NCBI GenBank assembly: GCA_944326855.1 | Contig: CALVFO010000027.1 | Coordinates: 1-64,000 of the forward strand | Length of the DNA: 64,000 bases | Source of the DNA: an uncultured Alistipes sp. | GTDB lineage: Bacteria > Bacteroidota > Bacteroidia > Bacteroidales > Rikenellaceae | Direction: 5' to 3' | Shown here: one piece after another, positions 18,280 to 26,527 of the stretch | Numbering within the stretch: the first letter of the stretch is position 1 | Layout: each line of letters starts with the position of its first letter | Position numbers and translations under genes: made by a program | Notes under the pieces: model-generated | What the model saw: the letters and a program-made list of their open reading frames with translations, nothing else | What the model was told of the DNA's origin: nothing | Databases searched by the model: none

Positions 18280-19191
18280 TTATTTTACAACGCCCAACAA
18301 ATAACTGATAATGGCCATACGGGTGTACACTCCGTTTTCGGTCTGCTGGAAATAGTAGGCCTTGGGATTGGAGTCGACATCCGGATCGATCTCTCCGACG
18401 CGGGGCAGCGGATGCAGAATGCGCATGTTCGGTTTGGTGCCCTGAAGCATGTCGTTCTTGAGCACGTAAACATTTTTCATGCGTTCGTATTCCATCGGGT
18501 CGGAAAAGCGTTCCCGTTGCACGCGGGTCATGTAGACGATGTCGGCATCGTTGATGGCCGGCAGGATTTCGCGGGTTTCGGTGTAGGGAATGCCTTTGGA
18601 ATCGAGGAATCGTTTGTACTCTTCGGGCATCTTCAGCTCATCGGGAGCGACGAACGTGAAGGTCGGGTTGAAGTGCGAGAGGGCCTGCAGGAGCGAGTGT
18701 ACCGTACGTCCGTACTTCAGGTCGCCGATCATCGTGATGTTGATGTCGTCGAGGCGTCCCTGGGTTTTTTTGATCGAATAGAGGTCCAGCAGGGTTTGGC
18801 TGGGGTGTTGGTTGGCTCCGTCCCCGGCGTTGACCACCGGAACCCGGGAGATCTCTCCGGCATAACGGGCTGCGCCTTCGATGTAGTGGCGCATGACGAT
18901 CATGTCGCAGTAGTTCGAAATGGTGGTGATGGTGTCATGGAAGGTTTCGCCTTTCGAGAGGCTGGTGTTGCTGACCTCCGAGAAACCGATCACGCGACCC
19001 CCTAAGTGATTGATGGCGCTTTCGAAACTGAGCCGCGTACGGGTCGACGGTTCGAAAAAGAGCGATGCGATCACCTTTCCGGCCAGTACCTGCTGATGCG
19101 GGTCGGCTTCGAAGCGTGCGGCCAGCTCCGTGATTTTGATGATTTCCTCACGGGTGAAATCGTTGATGGACACCAAATTTTTCTTCCCCAT
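18280..19191 (-). CDS. pyrB: aspartate carbamoyltransferase catalytic subunit
   Basis: This 303-residue enzyme condenses carbamoyl phosphate and aspartate in the first committed step of pyrimidine synthesis. The carbamoyl-phosphate site S-T-R-T-R-L-S-F-E is near residue 50, followed by H-P-S-Q-T-L-L-D-L and the aspartate-loop element H-P-L-P-R. The ATG at 19191 (M-G-K-K-N-L-V) matches the usual N-terminus; 45 further upstream codons are open but overlap the preceding gene and look unlike the family. It is followed directly by pyrI. Confidence 0.96.
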   Translation of the reverse strand: MGKKNLVSINDFTREEIIKITELAARFEADPHQQVLAGKVIASLFFEPSTRTRLSFESAINHLGGRVIGFSEVSNTSLSKGETFHDTITTISNYCDMIVMRHYIEGAARYAGEISRVPVVNAGDGANQHPSQTLLDLYSIKKTQGRLDDINITMIGDLKYGRTVHSLLQALSHFNPTFTFVAPDELKMPEEYKRFLDSKGIPYTETREILPAINDADIVYMTRVQRERFSDPMEYERMKNVYVLKNDMLQGTKPNMRILHPLPRVGEIDPDVDSNPKAYYFQQTENGVYTRMAIISYLLGVVK

Positions 19192-19232
19192 AATCGTTTG
19201 ATATAAGGTTATTGGTTTAACGTAACTGTCGT

Positions 19233-19841
19233 TTAGTCTGTTTCCATATCCATACCCTCGACCTGAGCGAGTCGTCCGGTCAGGGTGTCGTATTGCGAAC
19301 TTCGGATCGAGAGCCTCATTCGGCAAAGGTTGTCGAACTGCTGCTCGAGGATTCGGGGTTGCATCTCCTTGACGATTCGCATGACGTCGTTCATGACCAG
19401 ATAGCCGAACCGGATTTCGACCGTGCGGTCGACGGTGCGCTGAACGATCTGTGCGGCATCCAACACCAAGGCGGCGGACTGTTTGTAGGCCGTAATCAGC
19501 CCCGAAACCCCCAGTTTCGTGCCTCCGAAATAGCGTACCACCACCACCAGCGTATCGGTGACTTCCCGGGAGAGAAGTTGTCCCAGAATCGGTTTGCCGG
19601 CTGTCGAGGAGGGTTCGCCGTCGTCGTTGGCCCGAAATGTTTCGCCTCGGGGGCCCAAACGCCAGGCATAGCAGTGATGCGTGGCGTCGTAGTAGCGTTT
19701 ACGCAGGGCGTCGAGTCGTTCGCGGATCTGTTCCTCGTCGTTTACCGGGTAGGCGTAGGCGAGAAACTTGCTTCCCTTGTCCTTGTAAAGAGCCTCTGCC
19801 TCACCGGACAGCGTATAATAGGTGTCGGCGGGTGCTTCCAT
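19233..19841 (-). CDS. YigZ/IMPACT family protein
   Basis: This 202-residue protein has the conserved YigZ signature [14 protein letters not shown] followed by [15 protein letters not shown]. The second domain (after residue 135) has the ferredoxin-like fold typical of the family. Members are linked to translation control or ribosome-related stress, but the bacterial role is not settled. It sits 11 bp after lepB and 41 bp before pyrB in a leftward operon with little functional theme. Confidence 0.9.
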   Translation of the reverse strand: MEAPADTYYTLSGEAEALYKDKGSKFLAYAYPVNDEEQIRERLDALRKRYYDATHHCYAWRLGPRGETFRANDDGEPSSTAGKPILGQLLSREVTDTLVVVVRYFGGTKLGVSGLITAYKQSAALVLDAAQIVQRTVDRTVEIRFGYLVMNDVMRIVKEMQPRILEQQFDNLCRMRLSIRSSQYDTLTGRLAQVEGMDMETD

Positions 19842-19852
19842 AGATTCGTTCG

Positions 19853-21229
19853 TTATTCAACTCCTTTGAACAGGCGTTTCCAGCGGATGTTGGCCGGGAA
19901 ACTCTTGTCCTTGTCGAGCGACAACCAGATGAAAGAGGCCTTGCCCACGATGTGGTCTTCGGGGACGAAACCCCAGAAACGCGAGTCGGCCGAGTTGTGC
20001 CGGTTGTCACCCATCATAAAGTAGTAATCCATGCCGAATGTATAGCTGTCGGCCGGTTTTCCGTCGATCAGAATCCGATCGCCGTCCACCTGGAGGGTGT
20101 GTCCTTCGTAGGTCTCGATAATCCGGCGATACAGCGGCAGGTTCTGCAGGGTCAGTTGAACGGTTGCCCCTTTTGCCGGGATCCACAGCGGCCCGAAATT
20201 GTCTTCGTTCCAGGCATATGCAGGCTGTTCACTGTGCGGGAAGATCGAGGGGTTCCATCCCTGGGCTTCGTATTTGATCACTTCGGTAATGTTGCGCATG
20301 CCCCGGATGCGTTCCACGTTCTCCTGCGTCAGCGGCAGCGTGTAGGTCTGATCGGCGTTGTTGTAACTGATGTCGTCCTTGGCGATGCCCATCTGTTCAA
20401 AAGCATCTGCTGAAATGGGGGTCCCGTTGGTCCGGACGAAGTAGACGAATTGCATGCCGGGGATTTCCTCTTGGGGGCGTCCGTTGAGGTAAACCTGGCT
20501 ATGGCGGATGCTGAGCGTATCGCCCGGCATGCCGATGGCTCGTTTGATGTAGTTTTCCCGTTTATCGACCGGGCGTTCGATAATGGTTCCGTTTTCCCAC
20601 AAACGACGTCTGCCCTCCTGGGGGCCGTACATGTTTTGGTACTGGCGCAACATTTCGAAATAGCTGACCGCCTGATTTTCCAGAATGACCGTATCGCCTT
20701 CCGGGAAATTGAAGACCACGGCGTCGTAACGTTTTACCGGGCCGAGGCCTTTGAGTCGGTGGTAGGGCCAGGAAATCCATTCCACAAACGATTTTTTGGT
20801 CTGCGAAAAAGGCATCGTATTGTGGACCAGCGGAAGCGACAGCGGGGTGTTGGGAATTTTAGGCCCATAGGCTACTTTGCTGACACACAGATAGTCTCCC
20901 ACTAACAGCGATTTTTCCATCGAGGAGGTCGGGATGACGTACATTTCGAAAAAGAAAATACGGATCAGACTGGCTACGATCGTGGCAAATAAAATGGCTT
21001 CGATCCATTCTGCGGTTCGGCGATAGGTTTTGTTTTCCTGTTTGCGTTGTTTGTGTTTCGACCAGCAGAACCGGTAGAAATATTTCGAGATGTAGAGGTC
21101 GAAGAGGACGATTTCGCCCAGCAGCATCCACAGGTTTCCGGTCCAGACGACGAACCACAAAATATAAAGAATGGATACCAGCGAGAATTTCACCCACTTG
21201 TTGCTCCAGAGTTGTTTGAGGGTCTTCAT
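19853..21229 (-). CDS. lepB: signal peptidase I
   Basis: This 458-residue membrane protease cleaves signal peptides from exported proteins. Two N-terminal hydrophobic segments and a third before the active site anchor it. The catalytic Ser is in P-T-S-S-M-E (Ser103 by this start) and the general-base Lys in P-V-K-R-Y-D-A-V-V-F (about Lys166). The C-terminal box M-G-D-N-R-H-N-S-A-D-S-R confirms the family. The long insertion between Lys and the C-terminal box makes it much larger than the E. coli enzyme, as in other Bacteroidales. A Met at 21244 would overlap the dapB stop; the ATG at 21229, seven bases after it, is preferred. Confidence 0.94.
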   Translation of the reverse strand: MKTLKQLWSNKWVKFSLVSILYILWFVVWTGNLWMLLGEIVLFDLYISKYFYRFCWSKHKQRKQENKTYRRTAEWIEAILFATIVASLIRIFFFEMYVIPTSSMEKSLLVGDYLCVSKVAYGPKIPNTPLSLPLVHNTMPFSQTKKSFVEWISWPYHRLKGLGPVKRYDAVVFNFPEGDTVILENQAVSYFEMLRQYQNMYGPQEGRRRLWENGTIIERPVDKRENYIKRAIGMPGDTLSIRHSQVYLNGRPQEEIPGMQFVYFVRTNGTPISADAFEQMGIAKDDISYNNADQTYTLPLTQENVERIRGMRNITEVIKYEAQGWNPSIFPHSEQPAYAWNEDNFGPLWIPAKGATVQLTLQNLPLYRRIIETYEGHTLQVDGDRILIDGKPADSYTFGMDYYFMMGDNRHNSADSRFWGFVPEDHIVGKASFIWLSLDKDKSFPANIRWKRLFKGVE

Positions 21230-21236
21230 AGGGAGA

Positions 21237-21959
21237 TCAGGCATTGGTTTGCATCAGGTCTTTCATCGAAAAAACACCTTTTTTCCCCAGAATGAATTCG
21301 GCGGCCAGTACAGCCCCGACGGCGAATCCCTGCCGACTTTTGGCCGTATGGGTCAGGGCGATCTGGTCCACGTCCGATTCATAAATGACGGTGTGGGTGC
21401 CCGGAACGACGCTGCGGCGGATAGCTGCGATTCCCAGTTCTTCGGGAACGGTGGTCGACCCGCATATCCAGCGGGTTTTGCGGTCGAGGTTGTCGAGAAT
21501 ACCTTCGGCGGCGGTGATGGCCGTACCGCTGGGGGCGTCTTTTTTCTGGGTATGGTGGGTCTCTTCGAGGGTAACGTCGTACTCTTCGAAGCGGTTCATC
21601 AGTTCAGCCAACCGACGGTTTACTTCGAAGAAGATGTTGACCCCGATGCTGTAATTCGAAGCATAGAAAAATGCCCCGTTTTTACGGCGGCAGAGCTCTT
21701 CCGCTTCGGCGAAACGATCCAGCCAGGCCGTGGTTCCGCATACGACGGGAGTGCCGGCTTCCAGGCAGATCGAGATGTTTTCGAAAGCGGTTTGCGGGGT
21801 GGAGAACTCGATGGCGACATCGACCTTCCGCAGGTTTTCGGCATTCAGATCCCGGGTATTGTCTTTGTCGATGATCAGCTCGATGCTGTGACCCCGCGAG
21901 AGCAGGATCTGTTCGATGGCCTTCCCCATTTTGCCGTAACCTATCAGTGCGATTTTCAT
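21237..21959 (-). CDS. dapB: 4-hydroxy-tetrahydrodipicolinate reductase
   Basis: This 240-residue enzyme reduces HTPA to tetrahydrodipicolinate in the diaminopimelate/lysine pathway, feeding peptidoglycan. The N-terminal NAD(P) site is I-A-L-I-G-Y-G-K-M-G and the catalytic region H-H-T-Q-K-K-D-A-P-S-G-T-A contains the conserved His and Lys. It is the first gene of the leftward dapB-lepB-yigZ-pyrB-pyrI transcript, with a TACTTTTG promoter element about 107 bp upstream and lepB directly downstream. Confidence 0.95.
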   Translation of the reverse strand: MKIALIGYGKMGKAIEQILLSRGHSIELIIDKDNTRDLNAENLRKVDVAIEFSTPQTAFENISICLEAGTPVVCGTTAWLDRFAEAEELCRRKNGAFFYASNYSIGVNIFFEVNRRLAELMNRFEEYDVTLEETHHTQKKDAPSGTAITAAEGILDNLDRKTRWICGSTTVPEELGIAAIRRSVVPGTHTVIYESDVDQIALTHTAKSRQGFAVGAVLAAEFILGKKGVFSMKDLMQTNA

Positions 21960-22065
21960 AGTGAACGGTTAAATTTGCAGGATGTGTCGTTTCGGAACGG
22001 AGGAAACGGACGCAACGTCGGCGAGAACGGAAATCTCGATCATATCTCGCCATGCATTATCCCAA

Positions 22066-22073
22066 CAAAAGTA
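22066..22073 (-). promoter_or_regulatory. -7 promoter element of the dapB operon
   Basis: TACTTTTG on the minus strand is an exact TAnnTTTG match, giving a leader of about 100 nt ahead of dapB. Confidence 0.55.
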
Positions 22074-22145
22074 CGCTAATTTCCCGAGAAAAGAAAACTT
22101 TATCCCGGTGAACTTTCTTCCGCTTCCCGGGGGATTTTGGCGAAA

Positions 22146-22928
22146 ATGGTTATCTTTGTTAGAAAATCGAAAGAGTTGCGCTATTTTTTGGAACTTTCTT
22201 ACGACGGTACGGCCTACAACGGCTGGCAAATCCAGCCGCATTCGCCTTCGGTCCAGGAGGCTTTGCAGCAGGGGCTCTCCACGATCCTGCGGACACCCAC
22301 CGAGGTGGTTGGGGCCGGTCGTACGGATACGGGAGTACATGCCTCGTTTTACGTAGCTCATTTCGATACGGTGCAGCCGATACTCTCTCCGGTCGATTTT
22401 TGTTACCACCTGAATGCCGTTTTGCCGCCCGATATCGCGGTCAGTGCGCTTCGGCGGGTCCGGGATGATGCCCATGCCCGGTTCGATGCCCGGCTTCGAG
22501 AGTATCGTTATTATGTGTCTCCCCGGAAAAACCCGTTTACCCGCGATCGGGCCTATACCCTATCGTGGCCGTTGGATGGGGAGGCCATGAATGAAGCCGC
22601 CTCCGATTTGCTGACGTATGAGGATTTTACCAGCTTTGCCAAACTGCATTCCAACAACCGCACCAACATTTGCCATGTGGTCCGGGCACGGTGGGAGCAG
22701 CAGGACGGTTTGTGGGTCTTTACGATTGCGGCCGACCGATTTCTGCGGAATATGGTGCGGGCGATTGTGGGTACCTTGCTGGATGTGGGTCGGGGCAAGC
22801 TCTCCCGGGAGGCTTTCCGGAGGGTGATCGAGGGGGGCGACCGGGGGTTGGCCGGGACGTCGGTCCCTCCTCAGGGTCTGTTTCTCAGTCGGGTGGAATA
22901 TCCCGACGAAGTGTATTGGAACGAGTGA
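22146..22928 (+). CDS. truA: tRNA pseudouridine(38-40) synthase TruA
   Basis: The protein has the TruA catalytic motif G-A-G-R-T-D-T-G-V-H-A with the nucleophilic Asp, and the early motif Y-D-G-T-A-Y-N-G-W-Q. It isomerises uridines 38-40 of the tRNA anticodon arm. The start is uncertain. The ATG at 22146 gives 260 residues, but a perfect -7 element at 22151-22158 lies inside that frame; a TTG at 22176 would give M-R-Y-F-L-E-L-S-Y-D-G-T, the usual TruA N-terminus, with a leader of a dozen bases. The second start may be the true one. galK follows 45 bp later. Confidence 0.93.
   Translation: MVIFVRKSKELRYFLELSYDGTAYNGWQIQPHSPSVQEALQQGLSTILRTPTEVVGAGRTDTGVHASFYVAHFDTVQPILSPVDFCYHLNAVLPPDIAVSALRRVRDDAHARFDARLREYRYYVSPRKNPFTRDRAYTLSWPLDGEAMNEAASDLLTYEDFTSFAKLHSNNRTNICHVVRARWEQQDGLWVFTIAADRFLRNMVRAIVGTLLDVGRGKLSREAFRRVIEGGDRGLAGTSVPPQGLFLSRVEYPDEVYWNE
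22151..22158 (+). promoter_or_regulatory. -7 promoter element of truA
   Basis: TATCTTTG matches TAnnTTTG exactly. It overlaps the first codons of the longest truA frame, which bears on the start choice. Confidence 0.5.
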
Positions 22929-22973
22929 TCCGAGAGGATCCGTTATATGCATAAAAGCCATAAACTATACGAC

Positions 22974-24125
22974 ATGAAGACACAATTGCAGGAAAAATTC
23001 AAAGCGCGTTTCGGCGAGGGAGCTTCGCTGTACGCCTCTCCGGGTCGGGTCAATCTGATCGGCGAGCACACCGACTATAACATGGGTTTCGTGATGCCCG
23101 GAGCCATCGACAAGGCGATCTACGTGGCCGTCAAACCCAATGGCGGGAAAGTATGTCGTCTCTATTCCGTCGATTACGACGAGGCGATCGAGCTGGACAT
23201 GGCCGGTGAAAAACCCGCCCAGCAGTGGGCCTGCTATATTTACGGGGTGGTCAAAGAGATGGAAAAACGCGGGGCGCAGGTACCTGCATTCGATATGGCC
23301 TTTGGAGGCGATGTGCCACTGGGTGCAGGTCTTTCCTCTTCAGCGGCTTTGGAAAGCGCTGTCGGGTTTGCCCTGAACGATCTTTTTTCGTTAGGCTTCG
23401 ACCGGGCACAACTGGCCAAAATCGGCCAGATGACCGAACATAACTATGTCGGCGTACGTTGCGGAATCATGGACCAGTTCGCCTCGCTGTTCGGGGAAAA
23501 AGGCAAGATCATCCGCCTGGATTGCCGTTCGTTGGAGTATAAACTCGAACCGTTCGATCCGGAAGCGGCCGGATGCAAGGTGGTCTTGTTCGATACCGGG
23601 GTGAAACACTCGCTGGCTTCGTCGGAATACAACGTCCGTCGCGAACAGTGTGAAAAAGGGGTGGCTGTAGTGGCTTCCCATGTGCCGGGCGTGGAATCGT
23701 TGCGGGATGTGACTCTGGAGATGCTCGATCGTTACAAAGGCGAAATGGACGAGGTGGTGTATCGCCGTTGCCGTTTTGTGGTGGAAGAAAACCAACGTTT
23801 GCTGGATGCCTGTCAGGCTTTGGAAAAAGGCGATTACGTGACTTTCGGTCAGAAAGTGAACGGCTCGCACAAGGGGCTGAGTCAGGATTACGAAGTGAGC
23901 TGTCAGGAACTGGATTTTCTGGCCGACATCGCCCATGCCAATCCCGGGGTACTGGGTGCCCGCATGATGGGAGGTGGTTTTGGCGGTTGCACGATCAATC
24001 TGGTCAAATCGGAGGCTTACGATGCCTATCTGCAGGAGATCAAAACCAAATATCAGGAAAAATTCGGACGGGAACCCCGCATCATCGAAGTGGTGATTTC
24101 GCAGGGTGCGCACAAAATCGAATAG
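22974..24125 (+). CDS. galK: galactokinase
   Basis: This 383-residue GHMP kinase phosphorylates galactose at C1, the entry step of the Leloir pathway. The galactokinase signature G-R-V-N-L-I-G-E-H-T-D-Y-N lies near residue 22, the ATP-binding motif 2 is P-L-G-A-G-L-S-S-S-A-A-L-E, and the third motif is M-M-G-G-G-F-G-G-C. The ATG at 22974 gives the usual N-terminus; nine upstream codons are open but include an unlikely basic stretch. No galT or galM lies beside it. A GH36 alpha-galactosidase in the same window at 43.9 kb could supply galactose. A clear terminator follows. Confidence 0.95.
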   Translation: MKTQLQEKFKARFGEGASLYASPGRVNLIGEHTDYNMGFVMPGAIDKAIYVAVKPNGGKVCRLYSVDYDEAIELDMAGEKPAQQWACYIYGVVKEMEKRGAQVPAFDMAFGGDVPLGAGLSSSAALESAVGFALNDLFSLGFDRAQLAKIGQMTEHNYVGVRCGIMDQFASLFGEKGKIIRLDCRSLEYKLEPFDPEAAGCKVVLFDTGVKHSLASSEYNVRREQCEKGVAVVASHVPGVESLRDVTLEMLDRYKGEMDEVVYRRCRFVVEENQRLLDACQALEKGDYVTFGQKVNGSHKGLSQDYEVSCQELDFLADIAHANPGVLGARMMGGGFGGCTINLVKSEAYDAYLQEIKTKYQEKFGREPRIIEVVISQGAHKIE

Positions 24126-24181
24126 CGAGTCGAAGAAAGATTTATCAAAAGGGAAATCTTGTCAGGAAAGTCCATAAAGCG

Positions 24182-24219
24182 ATGCAACAGTCTGAGCAAT
24201 CGGGCTGTTGCATTTTTTT
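24182..24219 (+). terminator. terminator of galK
   Basis: ATGCAACAG and CTGTTGCAT form a perfect 9-bp stem with a 14-nt loop, followed by TTTTTT. Confidence 0.85.
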
Positions 24220-25147
24220 ATGAATGGGACGAGGAGACGAAAAAGCAACGGTTCGATGGGTTGGTTGTATGCCGATGTTCGTCAGGGCAAGAAGAGGTTT
24301 AAAAACCGTAAAAAACGATCGATACCATCGAAATGACAATTTTCTGGCATTGATTATCTTATTTTTATGTCTGCCTCCAGATGAACCTCTCAGACTGACC
24401 ACGTTTCCTCCCCGGCCCCCTTTTCTCCCCTTTCCTGTCGTCCCTGCCAGGTCCCGACTCCTCCCCAATGGACCATCCGGGCCAACAGGATGGCAGCCAG
24501 TGAGGAATCGCTATTCTCTCTCAATATTGGATGAATGTCCCCTTTCGGACGGAGGGAGCTGCCGCTATTTGCATCTTTTACCACGCCCTTTCCGAATCCT
24601 GCACGATACGAGGCAAGGCCTTTTTATCATTATCAACGGGCGGCTTTTCATTCCGGAAAGGATGACGAGAAACCTTATCATCGACAACCTGTCGAAGTGC
24701 GATTTCAAATGTCATGGGCAGGTCCATACCAGGCAGCCGGGGCACAAGTACATTCCATCACTTGTGCCCCGGCTGCCTGGTTATAGTATGTTACATATCC
24801 CGATTAAAAAGAGCGTATTATACATCGGCCATACCTTTGGGCGGGTGTCGGTTCGTCAGCGAGCCTCTTTTCAAGCATGTTTCCTACAATCTATATACGA
24901 TGAAGCAGACATCCAGAAAATGTTTGTGCACGCTCCCCAGTAGAAAATCGGCCGGTTTCAAAAACCCAAAGACGTCGAACGGCATCCATTCCTTCATTTA
25001 GGCGATGGCAAAGGTCCCATTCTGTGTACCTGTATCCTATATCTGTCCCAATGCGCGAGGGTATTGCATCGTCATTTGGTTGGGGTTTGACCGAAGCTTC
25101 TTCCTGAATAAGACGAAATCAGCTCCACGCTTAACCCGAAATACAGT
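24220..25147. other. 0.9-kb gap with no convincing gene
   Basis: Open frames of up to 239 codons exist, but none has a recognisable domain, a credible start region or natural composition; they are rich in Pro, Arg and Cys as expected of non-coding frames. The one notable element is the long inverted repeat at 24728-24781. The gap marks the border between the core genes ending with galK and the accessory surface-protein region. Confidence 0.5.
24728..24781. repeat. 22-bp perfect inverted repeat with 10-nt loop
   Basis: The arms at 24728-24749 and 24760-24781 are exact complements and GC-rich (core GCAGCCGGGGCACAAG). Neither side has a T run, so it is not a standard intrinsic terminator, and the nearest gene end is almost 400 bp away. 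Confidence 0.8.
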
Positions 25148-25161
25148 TTGTTTTAGTCAGA
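25148..25161. repeat. 14-bp direct repeat, left copy
   Basis: TTGTTTTAGTCAGA occurs here and identically at 28067-28080. Each copy lies just past the 3' end of a leftward gene. The pair brackets a 2.9-kb block with three genes. Confidence 0.6.
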
Positions 25162-25168
25162 TAGCACA

Positions 25169-25765
25169 TTAAAAATTGTACCCCGCCGAAATGTAGAATG
25201 ACCCGTTTCGGAGTTTCGGATCGCCTTCTGTATAGTTTTTAGGTAAGTTAACGAAGCTCAGGTCATATCCGGCTCCAACATATACGCGATTGATCAATAC
25301 ACCCAATGCTATTTTCAATCCCACATCCCCGCGTTTCAGAGCTCCGTTCGAACCGAACAGATCACCACTCTGGGTCTGTCCCATGAAAGACTGTTTGAGC
25401 GTTCCCGAAACACCGAATGCGAAATAAGGGCCTACAGCGGGTTGAATGGCCCAAGTATCATTGAGTTGGATGCGATAAGCGAATGTCGCCGGAATTTCCA
25501 CATAGGCCAGATTAAACGTAGATGAAGTACCTTCTCGGGTGAGTTTTCCTCCTTTGAATTGCAACATCACCCCCGGTTCAAAAAAGATCGGGGTACTGGA
25601 CGAAAGCTGCAAACGATACAAGCCGCCCACATGGAATCCCACTTTGGAGTTGTAATTGGTCATGCTGGCAATGTTCACACCGGCACGTACGCCGAAACCG
25701 TTATCTTGAGCATAGACATTCAACCCAAGAAAAACCATAACGATAAGCAAGTAAATCCTTTTCAT
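25169..25765 (-). CDS. outer membrane beta-barrel protein (porin family)
   Basis: This 198-residue protein has a cleavable signal peptide (hydrophobic stretch ending V-Y-A-Q) and then alternating strands with glycine and aromatic residues typical of an eight-stranded outer-membrane barrel (PF13568-like). Examples are G-V-R-A-G-V-N-I-A-S-M, a central F-F-E-P-G-V-M-L-Q-F-K-G-G, and the terminal S-F-Y-I-S-A-G-Y-N-F. It ends with Phe, the usual C-terminal signal for barrel insertion. The ligand is unknown. It is the last gene of the leftward lipoprotein group, with 73 bp separating it from the lipoprotein stop. Confidence 0.88.
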   Translation of the reverse strand: MKRIYLLIVMVFLGLNVYAQDNGFGVRAGVNIASMTNYNSKVGFHVGGLYRLQLSSSTPIFFEPGVMLQFKGGKLTREGTSSTFNLAYVEIPATFAYRIQLNDTWAIQPAVGPYFAFGVSGTLKQSFMGQTQSGDLFGSNGALKRGDVGLKIALGVLINRVYVGAGYDLSFVNLPKNYTEGDPKLRNGSFYISAGYNF

Positions 25766-25838
25766 GATTCGAACAATTAAAAGGTGAATAATCTGTTTTT
25801 TGGAAAAAGGAGAAAACAGGGATTATGTGCAAGGTGTT

Positions 25839-26468
25839 TTACTGTGCATAATACCTATGTTGGATCCTGCCGCCTTTCCAAGCGATCGCGAATTTCTTCC
25901 CGTTCGTGAGCGTGATTTCCCCGGAAAATTCGTACTGTTCGCCCAAATGGCCCCGCTTGATTTCGACAGTACATGCCTTTATATCTCCATTAACAGAGAG
26001 ATATCTCTCTATCCTTTTGTCATTCTCATACAAATCGAAAGCAATATTCATAATGCGCAAGTGTTTGTACTCTTGGCTTCCGTCCCAGGTGTAGGTGCCG
26101 GAAACAAACAAGTCATAGCACTCTTTGCTATTCTCCCCTCTTTCCAGTTTCGCAACCTCTTCATTCAGGCAGCAACAATCAATGCCCAAAACCCAGCCGG
26201 TTCCCAATTCGCCAGATCCGGTGATATAAAAATTATTGGGGTTGATCCCTTTCTCAAAAAGAATCAGGTTATGGAAACTGTATTCGGCAACCGATGGATC
26301 CGTGGAGTTCAATCTCAATGCACAGCCATCCGTAATTTCTATGGTGTTCCCGGAAGGAGTCGGATCAGGGGTATCGTCATTATCTTTGCTGCAGGAGAGC
26401 ATCGTCATCGTCAATGCTGCCAGCATCACGAGACGGGAATGGATGTTTCCTTTCATCATGTTTTTCAT
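25839..26468 (-). CDS. putative lipoprotein, unknown function
   Basis: This 209-residue protein has a lipoprotein signal with lipobox M-L-S-C followed by S-K-D-N-D-D, the acidic Ser/Lys/Asp stretch associated with surface export of Bacteroidota lipoproteins. The mature part looks beta-rich and holds three consecutive cysteines (D-C-C-C-L-N) plus a fourth some 25 residues on. The end, F-A-I-A-W-K-G-G-R-I-Q-H, is hydrophilic. I recognise no family. The ATG at 26468 is chosen; a TTG two codons earlier is also open. It lies 60 bp after the coiled-coil lipoprotein and before the barrel protein, so the three are probably one transcript. Confidence 0.7.
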   Translation of the reverse strand: MKNMMKGNIHSRLVMLAALTMTMLSCSKDNDDTPDPTPSGNTIEITDGCALRLNSTDPSVAEYSFHNLILFEKGINPNNFYITGSGELGTGWVLGIDCCCLNEEVAKLERGENSKECYDLFVSGTYTWDGSQEYKHLRIMNIAFDLYENDKRIERYLSVNGDIKACTVEIKRGHLGEQYEFSGEITLTNGKKFAIAWKGGRIQHRYYAQ

Positions 26469-26527
26469 AATCAAGCAGTTTTAAGAGTACATAATTGGTG
26501 TTGGTCTGTCCTTCTGATCCCACGGTC

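Noticed and set aside
19192-19326. N-terminal extension of PyrB
   Set aside because: The 45 extra codons overlap the yigZ-type gene and do not resemble the family; the ATG at 19191 gives the standard start.
24224-24943. 239-codon plus-strand frame after galK
   Set aside because: Pro/Arg/Cys-rich composition, no domain, no signal, spans the 22-bp inverted repeat, and no credible promoter; treated as non-coding.
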